Shown here: positions 22,790-34,002 of the stretch, piece by piece
Layout: every line of letters begins with the position of its first letter
Numbering within the stretch: position 1 is the stretch's first letter
NCBI GenBank assembly: GCA_012064385.1
Contig: QRDG01000532.1
Location: forward strand, 721,131-785,130
Source: Puccinellia tenuiflora
Lineage: Eukaryota > Streptophyta > Magnoliopsida > Poales > Poaceae
Direction: 5' to 3'
DNA length: 64,000 nucleotides
Notes under the pieces: generated by a model
What the model was told of the DNA's origin: nothing
Seen by the model: only the letters and a program-made list of their open reading frames with translations
The model's database searches: none
Made by a program: the position numbers and the translations under genes

Positions 22790-23395
22790 TCATGATTTTG
22801 AGAGGTTGGTATCCACATCGATAGTGACTCATCTACTCAACCATTTAATTTCCCCTCTTCTGTCCCGTCGAGGCCGAATACGCGGCAATCCATGACAAGA
22901 CCTCTCAAAAATCTAACTCTCAACGAAACTCATAAAAGTTGTAAGGGCTCCTTTAATTAATAGAAATCTCATACGAATTTTGAAAGATTTTGATCATTAG
23001 GAATTGTTCATGTGCTTGTCGTTTAATTCGTATGATTAAGTCTTAGTATTTTTTTCACTGCGTTTTCAGGGAGGATTTCCTTCCACTTTAACCCCATGTT
23101 GCAATTTCTTTCTTTTTCCTGTAATTCGAACACTTTTTGAGGAAAAAAATTAAGGGTTTCAAAGCCTGTAGGATTCAACTAGACATGACATTACAATTCT
23201 GCGTTTTTCCTATTCTCCTATTTTGAGAATCGTACGAATCAAAAGGCTCTAAACATGTTTATATTTGAATAAGGGAAATGTAAAATCATTTCCATCACAA
23301 ACAAATCTAACATTAAATGTATTAACAAGACTCAACGAATTAAAATAAAACTTTGAACGAAATTAAGATCTATTTTTTCAATTCACTGCATTTGA
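22790..23395. other. Intergenic with a degraded inverted-repeat element
   Basis: At 22946 GGGCTCCTTTAATT faces an inverted AATCAAAAGGCTCT at 23237-23250, suggesting an old 300-bp MITE. No TSD could be established. Nothing else is recognisable. Confidence 0.35.
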
Positions 23396-25056
23396 TGTAA
23401 CAGCCCCAATTTGGTACCCTAAAATTTGAGCCAAATTTTCACTTTTGCGTTTCATTGCATCACGGCATACATATTAAAATTGCTACGGTTAAATAAAGCA
23501 ACACTTGGAAATTATAAAAAGGGAAGCAAAACCCTTCCCAAAAATTGCAAACCAAATGCATTGCTCAAATTGGCAAAACCAAATTATTCTTGAATTTCCA
23601 ATTTGTCCAGGAAGTTCCAAGAATACATCTTAGAAATAATTGTCAAAGGCAATTTCTTGCCAAGCAAAGAAATAAAAATTTGAGATTTCACAATTGGTTC
23701 GAATCATCTTCTAATTTGAAACCAAGTTCAAATTTTCAAAACTTCAAAGAAAATGATGGGGAGATCCATTATTTTATTGGAAGCCTCCATGAATATTTTC
23801 ACTATTGTTGAAAATGTTTAAATACCCCAAGTAAATGGATTTTGGAAATTATTAAAATTTACCATATTCAAACCCTATGGACAATTGGTGTTCAAAACAT
23901 TTTATTTTGCAACACCAATTTTTGTGGAGCTTCTACATGACATGGGGAGGCCACATGAATTTTTGCAGATTTTATAAAAATGCTTAAAGGCCTTAATTAA
24001 TTCACTAGAACTCTGTTAGTTTTAAAGTTGAAAAAAGGAAAACGTGCAGGGGGGTTTGCAAATTGCCCTTTTTCCCTGTGGCGACAGTGGCGGGAATGTG
24101 CCGCCATGCCGCCCTGCTGCCGCACCCGTTCGCCCTCCCCGCGCACTGCCGGGTCCCCCTCCGTGGATAAGAGGACCACCTCGACGCCCTCCTCTCTCAC
24201 CTCACCTACTCGCACGCTCACCTGCTCCCCGCTCCCTCTCTCCCATTTTCTTCCGCCATGGCCGTGACTAGCAGCGCTGGCTGCCGAGCTCGCCGCCGTC
24301 GATTGAGGCCGCCCGGAGCAGATCGAAGCGCACCAAAGTCTCCGCCTCGCCGTCCTCTACCCGCTGGTCCGAGGAATCGTCCCGGGGTCGCTCGAATCGA
24401 CGCCGCCGTCCCGGTCTTCTCCGCCTTCGGCCGCCGCCGTTCGAGCATGCCATCATCGCCGTCCGACCTCCCCGCGCCTCGCCGTCCGCGGTTTCGTGCT
24501 CCTGGTGAGCTGCTGGTCCTCCGGGACATCCCCGCTCTCCTCCTCCCTCCCTCGCTCTGCGCCGTCGCCGTAGACCACCAAGGGCCGCCGCCGGTCGCCG
24601 TCGTCCTCGCCGCTCCGGCGACCAAGAGCTAGCGGCGCCGCTACCCTTTAGCTCGTCGTAGTCCCGCGCGTCCAGTGGGACTAGTAGCCCGTCCCCGAAC
24701 GCCCCACATCGCCGTGTCCGTGTGCGACGCCGCCGGTGGTCACCACCGCGCGCGCGCCCGTCCTGGCTTCGGCCCAGTCAACATGCTCCGTCAGTACTGC
24801 CGGGCTCTTAGCCGAAAGTACCGACCGTGAGCTGATTCGGTACTGGATACTTCTGTCAATTTCCGAAAGTAGCCCGGAAGTTGAACCGAAAATACCGACA
24901 TGACCGGTACTACCGAGCTCTTAGCCGGTAGTACCGACCGTGAGTGGTTTCGATACTGGATACCCCCTGTCTTATGCTGGAAGTAGCCCGGAAGTAGCTC
25001 CGGAAGTACCGACATGACCGGTACTACCGGGCAGTTAGCCGGTAGTACCGACTCAA
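23396..25056 (+). repeat. LTR-like block of an unassigned retroelement
   Basis: It starts TGTAACAGCCCC, which has the form of a Gypsy LTR end, runs through an AT-rich part and then a GC-rich part (24090-24780). It is cut at 25056 by the Athila-type LTR. No matching second LTR is in the window. The open frames in the GC-rich part on both strands look like compositional accidents. Confidence 0.45.
24820..25046 (+). repeat. Two tandem ~113-bp repeats rich in GGTACTACC palindromes
   Basis: The motif ACCGACCGTGAG recurs at 24820 and 24933 and a third start follows at 25047. Each unit contains GTAGCCCGGAAGT and CCGACATGACCGGTACTACC, ending TTAGCCGGTAGT. The unit is dense in short palindromes around GGTA.TACC. 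Confidence 0.85.
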
Positions 25057-26573
25057 TGATACGTCTCAAACGTATCTATAATTTTTGAGTGATCCATGCT
25101 AGTTTTGTGATATTGTCACATGTTTTTACTGTCATTTATATCATTTTTATGCATTTTGTCGGACTAACCTATTGACAAGATGCCCAGTGCCAGTTTCCTG
25201 TTTTTGCTGTTTTTGTATTTCAGAAAATTTACTTCTGGAAATATTCTCGGAATTGGACGAAAATTTACGGAGAATTTTTACTCGATGAAAGTCACCAGAA
25301 GACCAAAGGGGAGCCTGAGGGGCCACCCACAGGGCACAGGCGGCCCCTGCCACGGCCCCCTAGGACCCACGGGTGGGGCCCGCCCCTGCTCCCGGGGCAC
25401 CCCCTCGGCCCCCTCTGACGCCTATAAAATCCCTAAAAACCTAAAAACGTCGAGGCGGCCATTATTTTCCAGAAACTCGACCCCGACGCGCCGTCACCGA
25501 AAACCCTAGTTCGGGGTCCAATCTGAAGCTGATCTCGGCACTCTGCCGGAGGGGAGATCGATCCCGGAGGGCTCTTCATCGCCATGCCTTCCTCCGGGAT
25601 GATTTGTGAGTAGTCTCACATTGGACTACGGGTCCATGGCAGTAGCTAGTTGGTAGTCTCTCTCTCTTGTGCTTCATGTCTTATGATCTTGTGAGCTACC
25701 TAACATGATCAAGATAGATTATTGTAATGCTATGTGATGTGTTTACTGGTGTTAGATACCTCTACCAACCAACTATCCCAAAAGACCGATCTGATAGGAA
25801 GTGGTGGTATAATATACTTAACATACTTCACAACACCCCCTCTCACGTGTGACGGGAGAAGAGAAAGTCAACACGTGAATAGAAGAAGAGCACACCGGAA
25901 CATCGGTGGCTAAAGCTCCCCTCCAGCCCTCTTTCGAGCGGAGAAATAATTGGGAGAAAAACGCCGGGGGTAGGACTCGAACCTGAGACCTTAGGCTCTG
26001 ATACCATGTTAGATACCTCTACCAACCAAATATCCCAAAAGACCGATCTGATAGGAAGTGGTGGTATAATATACTTAACATACTTCACAACACCCCCTCT
26101 CACGTGTGACGGGAGAAGAGAAAGTCAACACGTGAATAGAAGAAGAGCACACCGGAACATCGGTGGCTAAAAGCTCCCCTCCAGCCCTCTTTCGAGCGGA
26201 GAAATAATTGGGAGAAAAACGCCGGGGGTAGGACTCGAACCTGAGACCTTAGGCTCTGATACCATGTTAGATACCTCTACCAACCAACTATCCCAAAAGA
26301 CCGATCTGATAGGAAGTGGTGGTATAATATACTTAACACACTTCACAACAGCTGGGATCCGATGGATTATGAAGTTATGTTCAGATTGTGCATGATTCTT
26401 ATATGAGTAATTTATGTTCTTGCATGCTCTCCGATGTGCGTAGTTACTTTGGCCAAGTGATTGTGTGTATCCCCAAGAGAGGGTATTTATGCTAGATAGT
26501 GGGTTCATGCCCCCTTTTGTTCCTGGGCACGAGTGACAGAAACGTCTAAGGGCGAGGGTGTGTTGTTGCTACT
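25057..26573 (+). repeat. Truncated Athila-type LTR, inverted relative to the 1-12 kb element
   Basis: It starts TGATACGTCTCAAACG and follows the complement of the LTRs at 1067-2653 and 10166-11741, including a TATA box (TATAAAA, 25423-25429). A TRIM element interrupts it at 25750-26350. It stops at 26573 where the Copia element begins; about 690 bases of the LTR are missing from this side and do not reappear after the Copia element. Whether it was a solo LTR cannot be told. Confidence 0.88.
25750..26350 (-). mobile_element. TRIM/SMART-type miniature LTR element with three LTRs
   Basis: Three near-identical 86-bp repeats (25750-25835, 26007-26092, 26265-26350), each starting TGTTAGATACC and ending CACAACA, alternate with two 171-172-bp internal segments. 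On the minus strand each internal segment begins with the primer-binding site TGGTATCAGAGCCT and ends with a purine run AGAGGGGG before the next LTR. The flanking 5-mers ACTGG and GCTGG are a target duplication with one change. No coding capacity. The LTR-internal-LTR-internal-LTR order points to unequal recombination or tandem integration. Confidence 0.9.
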
Positions 26574-28061
26574 TGAAAGAGCATTGATGCTTGATAATCC
26601 GTTTTGGAGTCTAATGACAACACACAACATCGGACTAATGTTTGTGTGTACATTTGCAGAATCTATAGATCACATCAGGTTCGGAAAAAGGGAGTCGATG
26701 CGAAGTGTTAAGGGGAAGGAATCTGACCTAGTCTGCCAAAATTGCCTTCAGCGGTAGTACCGCTGGTGCAGCGGTAGTACCGCTCCAACCTGGAGCGGTG
26801 CCGCAGCTGCCCAGCAGTACAACCTCCAGCGGTAGTACCGCTGGTGCTACCGCCAGAGGTACCGCTGGGCAAGTTTTGGCTACGGGTATGCGGTTCGGTA
26901 CTTCAGCGGTAGCTGCCTCGTTCTACCGCTGGGATCCATCTTAGCTCCTATGGCTAAGTCCCCAGCGGTAGTACCGGTGCCTTACCGGTAGTACCGCTGT
27001 GTCCCAGCAGCGGTACTACCACTGGTGGTACCGCGGGTCATACCGCTAGCCTCATTTTGGCTACGGGTATGCCCGTCGGTACCCCAGCGGTAGGTGCATC
27101 GTTCTACCGCTGGGAAGGCTTAGCCCTCGCGGCTAAGTGTCCAGCGGTAGTACCGGCAGAACACCGGTAGTACCGCCACCTGGGGTCAGCGGTACCTCCC
27201 ACAGGGTACCGCTGCCGCTGGAGTCGGTTTACACGCAGTACCGTCCCACATACCTGTAGCGGTAGTACCGCTGCTCCAGCGGTAGTACCGCCGTGCAGTT
27301 TTTCTGCACATAACGGTTGGATTTCGGGGGGCCCTATAAATAGCCCCTTCTTCCCCATTGAAGGCTGCCCGACCCAGTTTCTCTCTCCTCGTGGATTGCA
27401 AATCTTAAATCCCCTAGATCTCCCAATCTACCCACTCAAACTTGTTGATCTTTGGAGGATTGAAGGAGAAGGCCAAGATCTAGATCTACACCAACCGGTT
27501 TTCCATTTCCCCCTCATTTGCTTGAGGGATTTGTGCCTAGGGTTTCCATTGGGAAAACCTAGGTGTTTGGTTGTACTCACTTTGATTGTTCTTGTTTTCA
27601 GTTGTTGTATTGACTTGAGAGCCCCCAATTAAGTTGTGGGTGTGTGCCTCAAAAACATTGTAAGGGCTCCGGGATCCGCCTTGAAGGACTCCGATAGTGG
27701 AAGGTGAACTAAGCCTTTGTGGCGAAGTTCATCGGAGAATAGGGTGAGGCCTTCGTGGCGTTGAGTAGGCCTTTGTGGCGAACTCACACCCCTCCAACGA
27801 GACGTACTCCCTTAACAAGGAGGAACTCGGGAATACATCCTTGTCTCCGCGTGCTTCCCTTTCGGTTATCTCATTCCTCCCTTATCTCCCTATATTGTGC
27901 TTCTTGCTTAGTTGTTCTTGTACTTGTCATATAGATAAATTCACCGTAGTTGCATATCTAGAGAATTTATCTTTTGTGTCAAGCCTAAATTGAAAAAGAA
28001 TTAAAAATTGGGTAGCACCTATTCACCCCCCCCCTCTAGGTGCTCATACGATCCCCTTTCA
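26574..28061 (+). repeat. 5' LTR of the Copia element
   Basis: This 1488-bp repeat starts TGAAAGAGC and ends CCCCTTTCA. It has a TATA box (TATAAATA, 27335-27342). Between 26750 and 27300 it carries a cluster of palindromes AGCGGTAGTACCGCT. Its first 290 bases recur at 41467-41758. Confidence 0.92.
26750..27300. repeat. Palindrome cluster in the Copia LTR
   Basis: The 15-base palindrome AGCGGTAGTACCGCT is perfect at 26750, 26770, 26828 and 27258, with many near-copies (for example around 26961, 26985, 27139, 27163 and 27278). The cluster lies upstream of the LTR TATA box, where regulatory sequences would be. Confidence 0.85.
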
Positions 28062-28063
28062 AT

Positions 28064-28075
28064 TGGTATCAGAGC
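28064..28075 (+). other. Copia primer-binding site
   Basis: TGGTATCAGAGC, complementary to the 3' end of initiator methionine tRNA, begins two bases after the LTR end. Confidence 0.92.
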
Positions 28076-28112
28076 CTTGTCTCTATATCTAGGCTTCACC
28101 GCCTAAGAGAGT

Positions 28113-30602
28113 ATGAGTGTCACCGGTGATGGTGCGGATCCTAAACCCGGGGTGACCATGGAGGATCTTGATAACTTGGAAACACGTCTTAGATCCACCA
28201 TGGACACTCAAATGAAGGAATTGCGTGAGATGATCGCGCAACTCCTTCCTAAGGGAGTAGGACCCACACCACCACCGCTAGAGGTAAATTCTTCCGCCGC
28301 GCAAGCATCGGAGGTTGAGGGTAGTGATGGAACTAAAGAATCCCCATCTAAAACTGCTAGTGGGAAGGAGACGTATAGTGAGGTTCCTCACATATACTCC
28401 CCCGACCCACCTATCCCTCATCCTCATATAAACAATAGGGGTGACCCACCCAAGTTTAATCCATCTTGTTTTTCTAATTGGCAATTTCTTATGAGATCTT
28501 ATATGAAGAGTGCTTCAATCGAGCTTTGGAGGATCATCGAGGTTGGCTTCAAGGCTCACGACCCCAACAACATGACAAGAAGAGAGGTTGTTGATTGTCA
28601 ACTCAATGAATTGGCTCTCAACATGATCCAAACCGCCGTGGGGGAGAAGCACATGTCCCACATCGAGCTTGCCACCACCGCCAAAGAAGCTTGGGATACT
28701 CTCACCAATGAGTTCATCGGCAATGAGAGCATGAAGAGGAATAGGTTTGAGTCCTTGAGCAACCAAGCCGAGGGCTTTTTCATGTTAGAAGGTGAAGAGC
28801 ATGAAGACATGTATCGAAGACTCAAGACCCTTGCCACTCAATTTCGGTCACTTGGGGCAACTCATGTGGATGATGCATGGATCAAGAGGAAGTATGTGAG
28901 TGCTCTATGGCCCTTTGAGTCAACCGACTTGAAGAGTCTCCAAGGAAGGCACAACTATCACCTTATGTCATCAATGGAAGTCATGCAAGAGATGTCCGCA
29001 TTCAAGGTGGCCGCCAAGAACGCCGAAGATGCTCGTGCTAGAGCCATTGGAATGCACAAGAGTTCTCCCCTAGCTTTGAAGGCCAAGATGGTTGCACAAG
29101 ACGATGATGATGAAGAACAAGAAGATGTATCTCATTGGCATCCCAAGGAGCTTGAGGACACCCTCAAGGACTACTCGGCTCTCACTTTGTCTCACTCGCA
29201 CAAGGATTTTTGGAAGAGTCCATCTAAGGCAAGAGAGTTTGTGAACAAGTCAAATGGAAAGAAGGAGGGTGGCCAAAGGGTGCGTTCGTGCTACAATTGC
29301 CAAGATCGCTATCACTTCGTAGCCGAATGTCCCTTTGAAAACCGTGAACACCATGGAGGCAAACTTGTCTGTAAGGTCAAGCCCAAGATCCCCAACAAGA
29401 AGCCATTCTTCAAGAAGAATGCCACCAACAAGAAACCTCAACGGATGGTGTTGATTGCTCAAGAGGAATACTCATCCGGGGAAGAAGAAGAAGAAGAAGA
29501 AACCAAGAGTGAAGTGGCCGGGATTGCCATTGCATCTTCATCAACCCCTTCTCTCTTTGAATCCCCCAATGAAAATGTCTCAACCTTTTCCGCAAGATGT
29601 CTTATGGCCAAGGCCAATGAGGTATCATCTTCTTCAACTCCCAAAGCCATGAGTAATGTAGATGATCCTACTAGTCTTGAAGTTAAGGAGGAACTTGTTG
29701 CCTTGGATCATTTTATATCTAACATGCAAGGTGAAACCAAGAAGCATGTTGAGACTCTTATGAGTCAATATGATGATGCTCTTGAGATGCTAGAGGTAAA
29801 AGGTAAAATAGAAAGAGATGATGCCATGGAAATTGCTTCTCTAAAAGATAACCTTGAAGAAGAACATGAGCTTAGAGTGTCTCTTGAAGAACAATTAGAA
29901 TCCATAGAAGAAACTAATAATGAAATTGTTGCTAAGCTCATTAAGGAACGTGATCATGCTAGAGCAAAATATAAAATTTGCAAGAAAGAAAAGGTCGAGC
30001 TTGGTGTTGGTCATTCTAGACTAACCGAGGAGTTAGAGAAGCTCTCTAAGGCTCACAAGGCTTTGGAGAGTGAGCTCTCCACCCTCAAAGAGTCGTATGA
30101 ACAACTTCAAGCTCAACCATCTAAAATTGATGTGCCTAGCTCCTCTACTCCTATTACTTGTGATCATGCAAATATTATTGAGGAAAATGCTAGGTTGAAA
30201 GTTAACCTTGCTAATGCCATCTCCCGTGGTAAGAGGCCGTTTGTCCCTTCCAAAGAGGGGAGAGGTGGTGTTGGTTTCGTTGAGGAGGAGAAGAAGGAGT
30301 CCTTCATGAAAGATGCTAGGGCCCCTCAAACAAAGAAGGCTCCTCAAGCAAAGAAGACCCCCGAAGTTAAGAAGACCAACATTGCTAGTGGTGATGCCAC
30401 TAGGGGCAAACCCACTAATGATGACTTTGCGGGAAAGACTAACCCCTTCTATATCTTATATGTTGATTATTATGGGGATGTCTATGCTAAATTTGTTGGT
30501 CCTAGAAATGTGCCTATTTACCGCTCTATTTGGGTTCCTAAGACCCTTGTTGCTAACAAAAGAGGACCCATTGAAAAATGGGGACCTAAATCAAAGCAAT
30601 GA
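28113..30602 (+). CDS. Copia gag polyprotein
   Basis: This is an intact 829-residue frame. A short coiled N-terminus precedes the UBN2/gag domain (about residues 110-320: FSNWQFLMRSYMKSASIELW, AKEAWDTLTNEF). The zinc knuckle CYNCQDRYHFVAEC (CX2CX4HX4C) lies near residue 395. The second half is a long coiled coil rich in Glu and Lys (about 530-680), then a basic Ala/Lys/Pro stretch. Gag forms the cytoplasmic particle and binds element RNA. SIRE-type gags are unusually long for Copia, as here. The frame stops at TGA before the protease, which lies in another frame 40 bases later, so no gag-pol fusion is possible as read. Confidence 0.9.
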   Translation: MSVTGDGADPKPGVTMEDLDNLETRLRSTMDTQMKELREMIAQLLPKGVGPTPPPLEVNSSAAQASEVEGSDGTKESPSKTASGKETYSEVPHIYSPDPPIPHPHINNRGDPPKFNPSCFSNWQFLMRSYMKSASIELWRIIEVGFKAHDPNNMTRREVVDCQLNELALNMIQTAVGEKHMSHIELATTAKEAWDTLTNEFIGNESMKRNRFESLSNQAEGFFMLEGEEHEDMYRRLKTLATQFRSLGATHVDDAWIKRKYVSALWPFESTDLKSLQGRHNYHLMSSMEVMQEMSAFKVAAKNAEDARARAIGMHKSSPLALKAKMVAQDDDDEEQEDVSHWHPKELEDTLKDYSALTLSHSHKDFWKSPSKAREFVNKSNGKKEGGQRVRSCYNCQDRYHFVAECPFENREHHGGKLVCKVKPKIPNKKPFFKKNATNKKPQRMVLIAQEEYSSGEEEEEEETKSEVAGIAIASSSTPSLFESPNENVSTFSARCLMAKANEVSSSSTPKAMSNVDDPTSLEVKEELVALDHFISNMQGETKKHVETLMSQYDDALEMLEVKGKIERDDAMEIASLKDNLEEEHELRVSLEEQLESIEETNNEIVAKLIKERDHARAKYKICKKEKVELGVGHSRLTEELEKLSKAHKALESELSTLKESYEQLQAQPSKIDVPSSSTPITCDHANIIEENARLKVNLANAISRGKRPFVPSKEGRGGVGFVEEEKKESFMKDARAPQTKKAPQAKKTPEVKKTNIASGDATRGKPTNDDFAGKTNPFYILYVDYYGDVYAKFVGPRNVPIYRSIWVPKTLVANKRGPIEKWGPKSKQ

Positions 30603-30612
30603 TTCCTTGTAG

Positions 30613-33600
30613 GACTATGCTTCCGGCGGGTCAAAATGGGTGCTTGATAGTGGATGCACAAAACATATGACCGGAAGCAAAGAGATCATGACGGAGTTGA
30701 GAACAAGTATAAATGAAGCAACCGTCACATTTGGAGACCGATCAAAATCTAAGGTAACGGGTTTAGGCAAGGTGGTAGTTGCTAAGGATGTCACCTTAGT
30801 AAATGTCATGCTTGTCGAAACCTTGGTTACAATTTACTTTCCGTCCATGCTCTTAATAAGATGGGTTTTGCCGTCTTTATTGATGTTGATGTTGTGGTCA
30901 TCTTGTGGAGCAAGACTCTAAAGGTCGCTTTCGTTGGGTACGTCGAGGATGATTTGTTTGTGGTTGACTTTTCGGGGAAAACCACTACAAATTCGATGTG
31001 CCTATTCGGAAAGGCCGACAAGGGTTGGTTGTGGCATCGCCGCCTAGCCCATGTCAACATGAGAACTTTGCAAAGTCTCCACAAGGGTGGCCACATACTC
31101 GGACTAAAAGAAGATGTCTCTTTTGCCAAGGATCGTGTTTGTAGGGCATGTGTTGAAGGCAAGATGCATGATTCTCCTCACCCTAGCAAGACAATCATTT
31201 CATCCAAGAGGATCTTGGAGCTTCTCCATGTTGATCTTTTTGGTGCCGTTCCCGAAGCAAGTCTTGGTGGGAAGAAGTATTGCTTGGTGATTGTCGATGA
31301 TTATTCAAGATTCACTTGGGTTTATTTCTTCAAGTTGAAGAGTGAGACCCAACAAACCTTCATCGACTTCTCCACCGAAATGCAACGTCAACACAATGTC
31401 CCCATATTGGCTATTAGGAGTGATAATGGCTCCGAGTTCAAGAACTACACCCTCAATGAGTTTCTTAGTGAAGAGGGTATTCGTCATCAATATTCCGCCG
31501 CATATACCCCTCAACAAAATGGTGTAGCCGAGAGGAAGAACCGGACTCTTATGGATATGGCAAGGTCCATGCTTGCGGAGTTTAAGACTCCGTTAAGTTT
31601 TTGGGCGGAGGCTATATCCACGGCATGTCACTCATCCAACCGGCTCTACTTCCGCAAAGGTTTGAACAAGACTCCTTATGAAATCCTCACCGGCAACAAG
31701 CCTAACATCTCCTACTTCCGTGTCTTCGGTTGTAAGTGTTTCTACTTGATCAAAGGTTGTCGCCTCACTAAATTCGCATCTAAATCTCTAGAGGGTATTT
31801 TTGTTGGTTACGGTGACGAATCCCACACTTATAGAATCTATGATAAAGCTTCACGGCGCATCATAGAATCTTGTAGTGTGGTGTTCGAAGAGAATGACGG
31901 CTCCCAAGTGGCGCAATTTCATGTTTCCGATGTAGATGATGTAATACCTCAAGAAGCCATAAGAAGAATGGGTGTGGGATTTTTCCGCCCCATTGAGGAA
32001 CCCCTTGTGGTGGATCGAGAAGGACAATGCTCTACTCATGTGGAGCCTTCATCTACACAAGAAACCGTTGCCCAAGAAGAGCAAGTTGCACCAACCCAAG
32101 AACAAGTTGAAGACCCTCAACCCGTTGATCAAGTTGCTATGCAAGATTCAAACTCTCCATCTCATGACGCTAGCCAAGATCAAGACCTTGCTCAACCATC
32201 TTCTTCAAATGTTGAAGCCGAGCCCATTGATGATCAAGGTCAACCTACCGGTCAAGACGGGGACTCAAATGATCAAGATGATCAAGTGATACCTCCAAGA
32301 TGCAATGAGGATATCGAAGCCCGTCGTCAAGCTCGAGTTGCAAGAACCATGGAACGTCGTGAACATTTCCTTGACAAGGTTATTGGTGATGTGAGAAGCA
32401 AGGTGTCCACCCGGAGGCAATTGGCAAATTTTAGTGATCATCAAGCTCATATTGCCATGTTTGAGCCAAAGAAGGTTGCCGAAGCTCTTGAAGATCCGGA
32501 TTGGTTGCTAGCAATGCATGAAGAGCTCAACAATTTCGAGCGCAACAAAGTTTGGAAGCTAGTTGAGAAGCCAAAGGAGTGCCGCAATGTTATAGGCACA
32601 AAGTGGATTTTCAAGAACAAGCAAGATGAGCATGGCATGGTGGTGAGGAACAAGGCTCGATTGGTGGCTCAAGGGTACTCTCAAGTTGAAGGCATTGATT
32701 TTGGAGAGACTTATGCTCCCGTGGCTCGCCTTGAGTCCATCCGTATCCTCCTTGCTTATGCATCTCGCTATAACTTCAAATTGCAACAAATGGATGTTAA
32801 AAGTGCTTTTCTTAATGGTCCTTTAAAGGAGTTGGTATTCGTTAAGCAACCCCCGGGATTTGAGGACCCCAACTTCCCTAACCATGTCTACAAGCTCGAT
32901 AAGGCGCTCTATGGACTTAAGCAAGCACCACGTGCGTGGTATGAGCACCTTAGAGAGTTATTGTTAGACCGTGGGTTTGAAGTTGGGCAAATCGATCCCA
33001 CTCTTTTTACTAAGAGGGTTAAAGGGGAGCTTTTCGTATGCCAACTATATGTTGATGATATTATCTTTGGCTCATCTAACAAAGCTTTTAATGATGAATT
33101 TGCAAAGCTTATGACCGATAGGTTTGAGATGTCTATGATGGGCGAGTTGAAGTTCTTCCTTGGATTTGAGATCAAGCAATTGAGAGGAGGGACTTTTATT
33201 AGCCAAGCAAAGTATATCCAAGACATGCTCAAGAGGTTCAATATGGTAGATGCTAAGGAGAAGAAGACTCCTATGGATACCAAGTGCCATCTACAACTTA
33301 ACCCAAAGGGTATAGATGTGGATCAAAAGCTCTACCGCTCCATGATAGGTTCGTTGCTTTACCTTTGTGCATCTAGACCCGATATTGTGTTGAGTGTAGG
33401 TGTGTGTGCAAGGTATCAAGCGGCTCCTAAAGAAAGCCACATGTTGGCGGTCAAGAGAATCCTACGATATTTAATTCATACCCCAAGGTTTGGTTTGTGG
33501 TATCCAAGGGATTCATCTTTCACTCTTCGGGGTTTCACGGATTCGGATTGGGCCGGTGATCAAGATGATAGGAAATCAACTTCCGGGGCTTGCCAATTCA

Positions 33601-34002
33601 TTGGTAGGGTCCTTGGTGAGTTGGTCTTCTAAGAAGCAAAATTGCATTTCCCTCTCCACCGCCGAAGCCGAGTATGTGGCCGCCGCTAGTGCATGCACTC
33701 AATTGTTATGGATGAGGCAAACTTTAAAGGAGTACGGTGTCAATTGTGACAAAGTGCCTCTTTTGTGTGACAATGAGAGTGCTATCAAGATCGCCTACAA
33801 CCCGGTGCAACATTCAAGAACCAAGCACATTGAGATTCGTCATCATTTCATTCGAGATCATGTTGCCCGTGGAGACATTGAGCTTGCTTATGTGCCAACC
33901 AAGGACCAACTTGCCGATATATTCACGAAGCCACTTGATGAAGCAAGATTCACTTATTTGAGGAATGAACTAAATATCGTGGATTCGAGGAGCTTGACTT
34001 GA
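30613..34002 (+). pseudogene. Copia pol polyprotein with frame breaks
   Basis: Domains in order: aspartic protease (LDSGCTKHMTG at about 30643), integrase zinc site (WHRRLAHVN ... CRACVEGKMH) and DDE core (HVDLFGAV, IRSDNGSEF, GVAERKNRT), reverse transcriptase (KWIFKNKQDE, QMDVKSAFLNG, YVDDIIFGSS near 33051), and RNase H (FTDSDWAGD, STAEAEYVAA, RTKHIEIRHHFIRDHV). These would copy and integrate the element. The reading frame changes between protease and integrase near 30826 and within RNase H near 33610, so at least two single-base indels break it, in addition to the gag/protease frame change. Residues of the catalytic sites themselves are preserved. Confidence 0.9.

Noticed and set aside
24258..24632. 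Coding gene in the GC-rich part of the 23.4-25.0 kb block
   Set aside because: Open on both strands and in several frames, low-complexity Arg/Pro/Ser/Ala, no domain; it lies inside an LTR-like repeat.
26007..26092. A real tRNA gene near the TRIM primer-binding site
   Set aside because: Only the acceptor-end complement and a B-box-like stretch are present; there is no cloverleaf, anticodon arm or A box.
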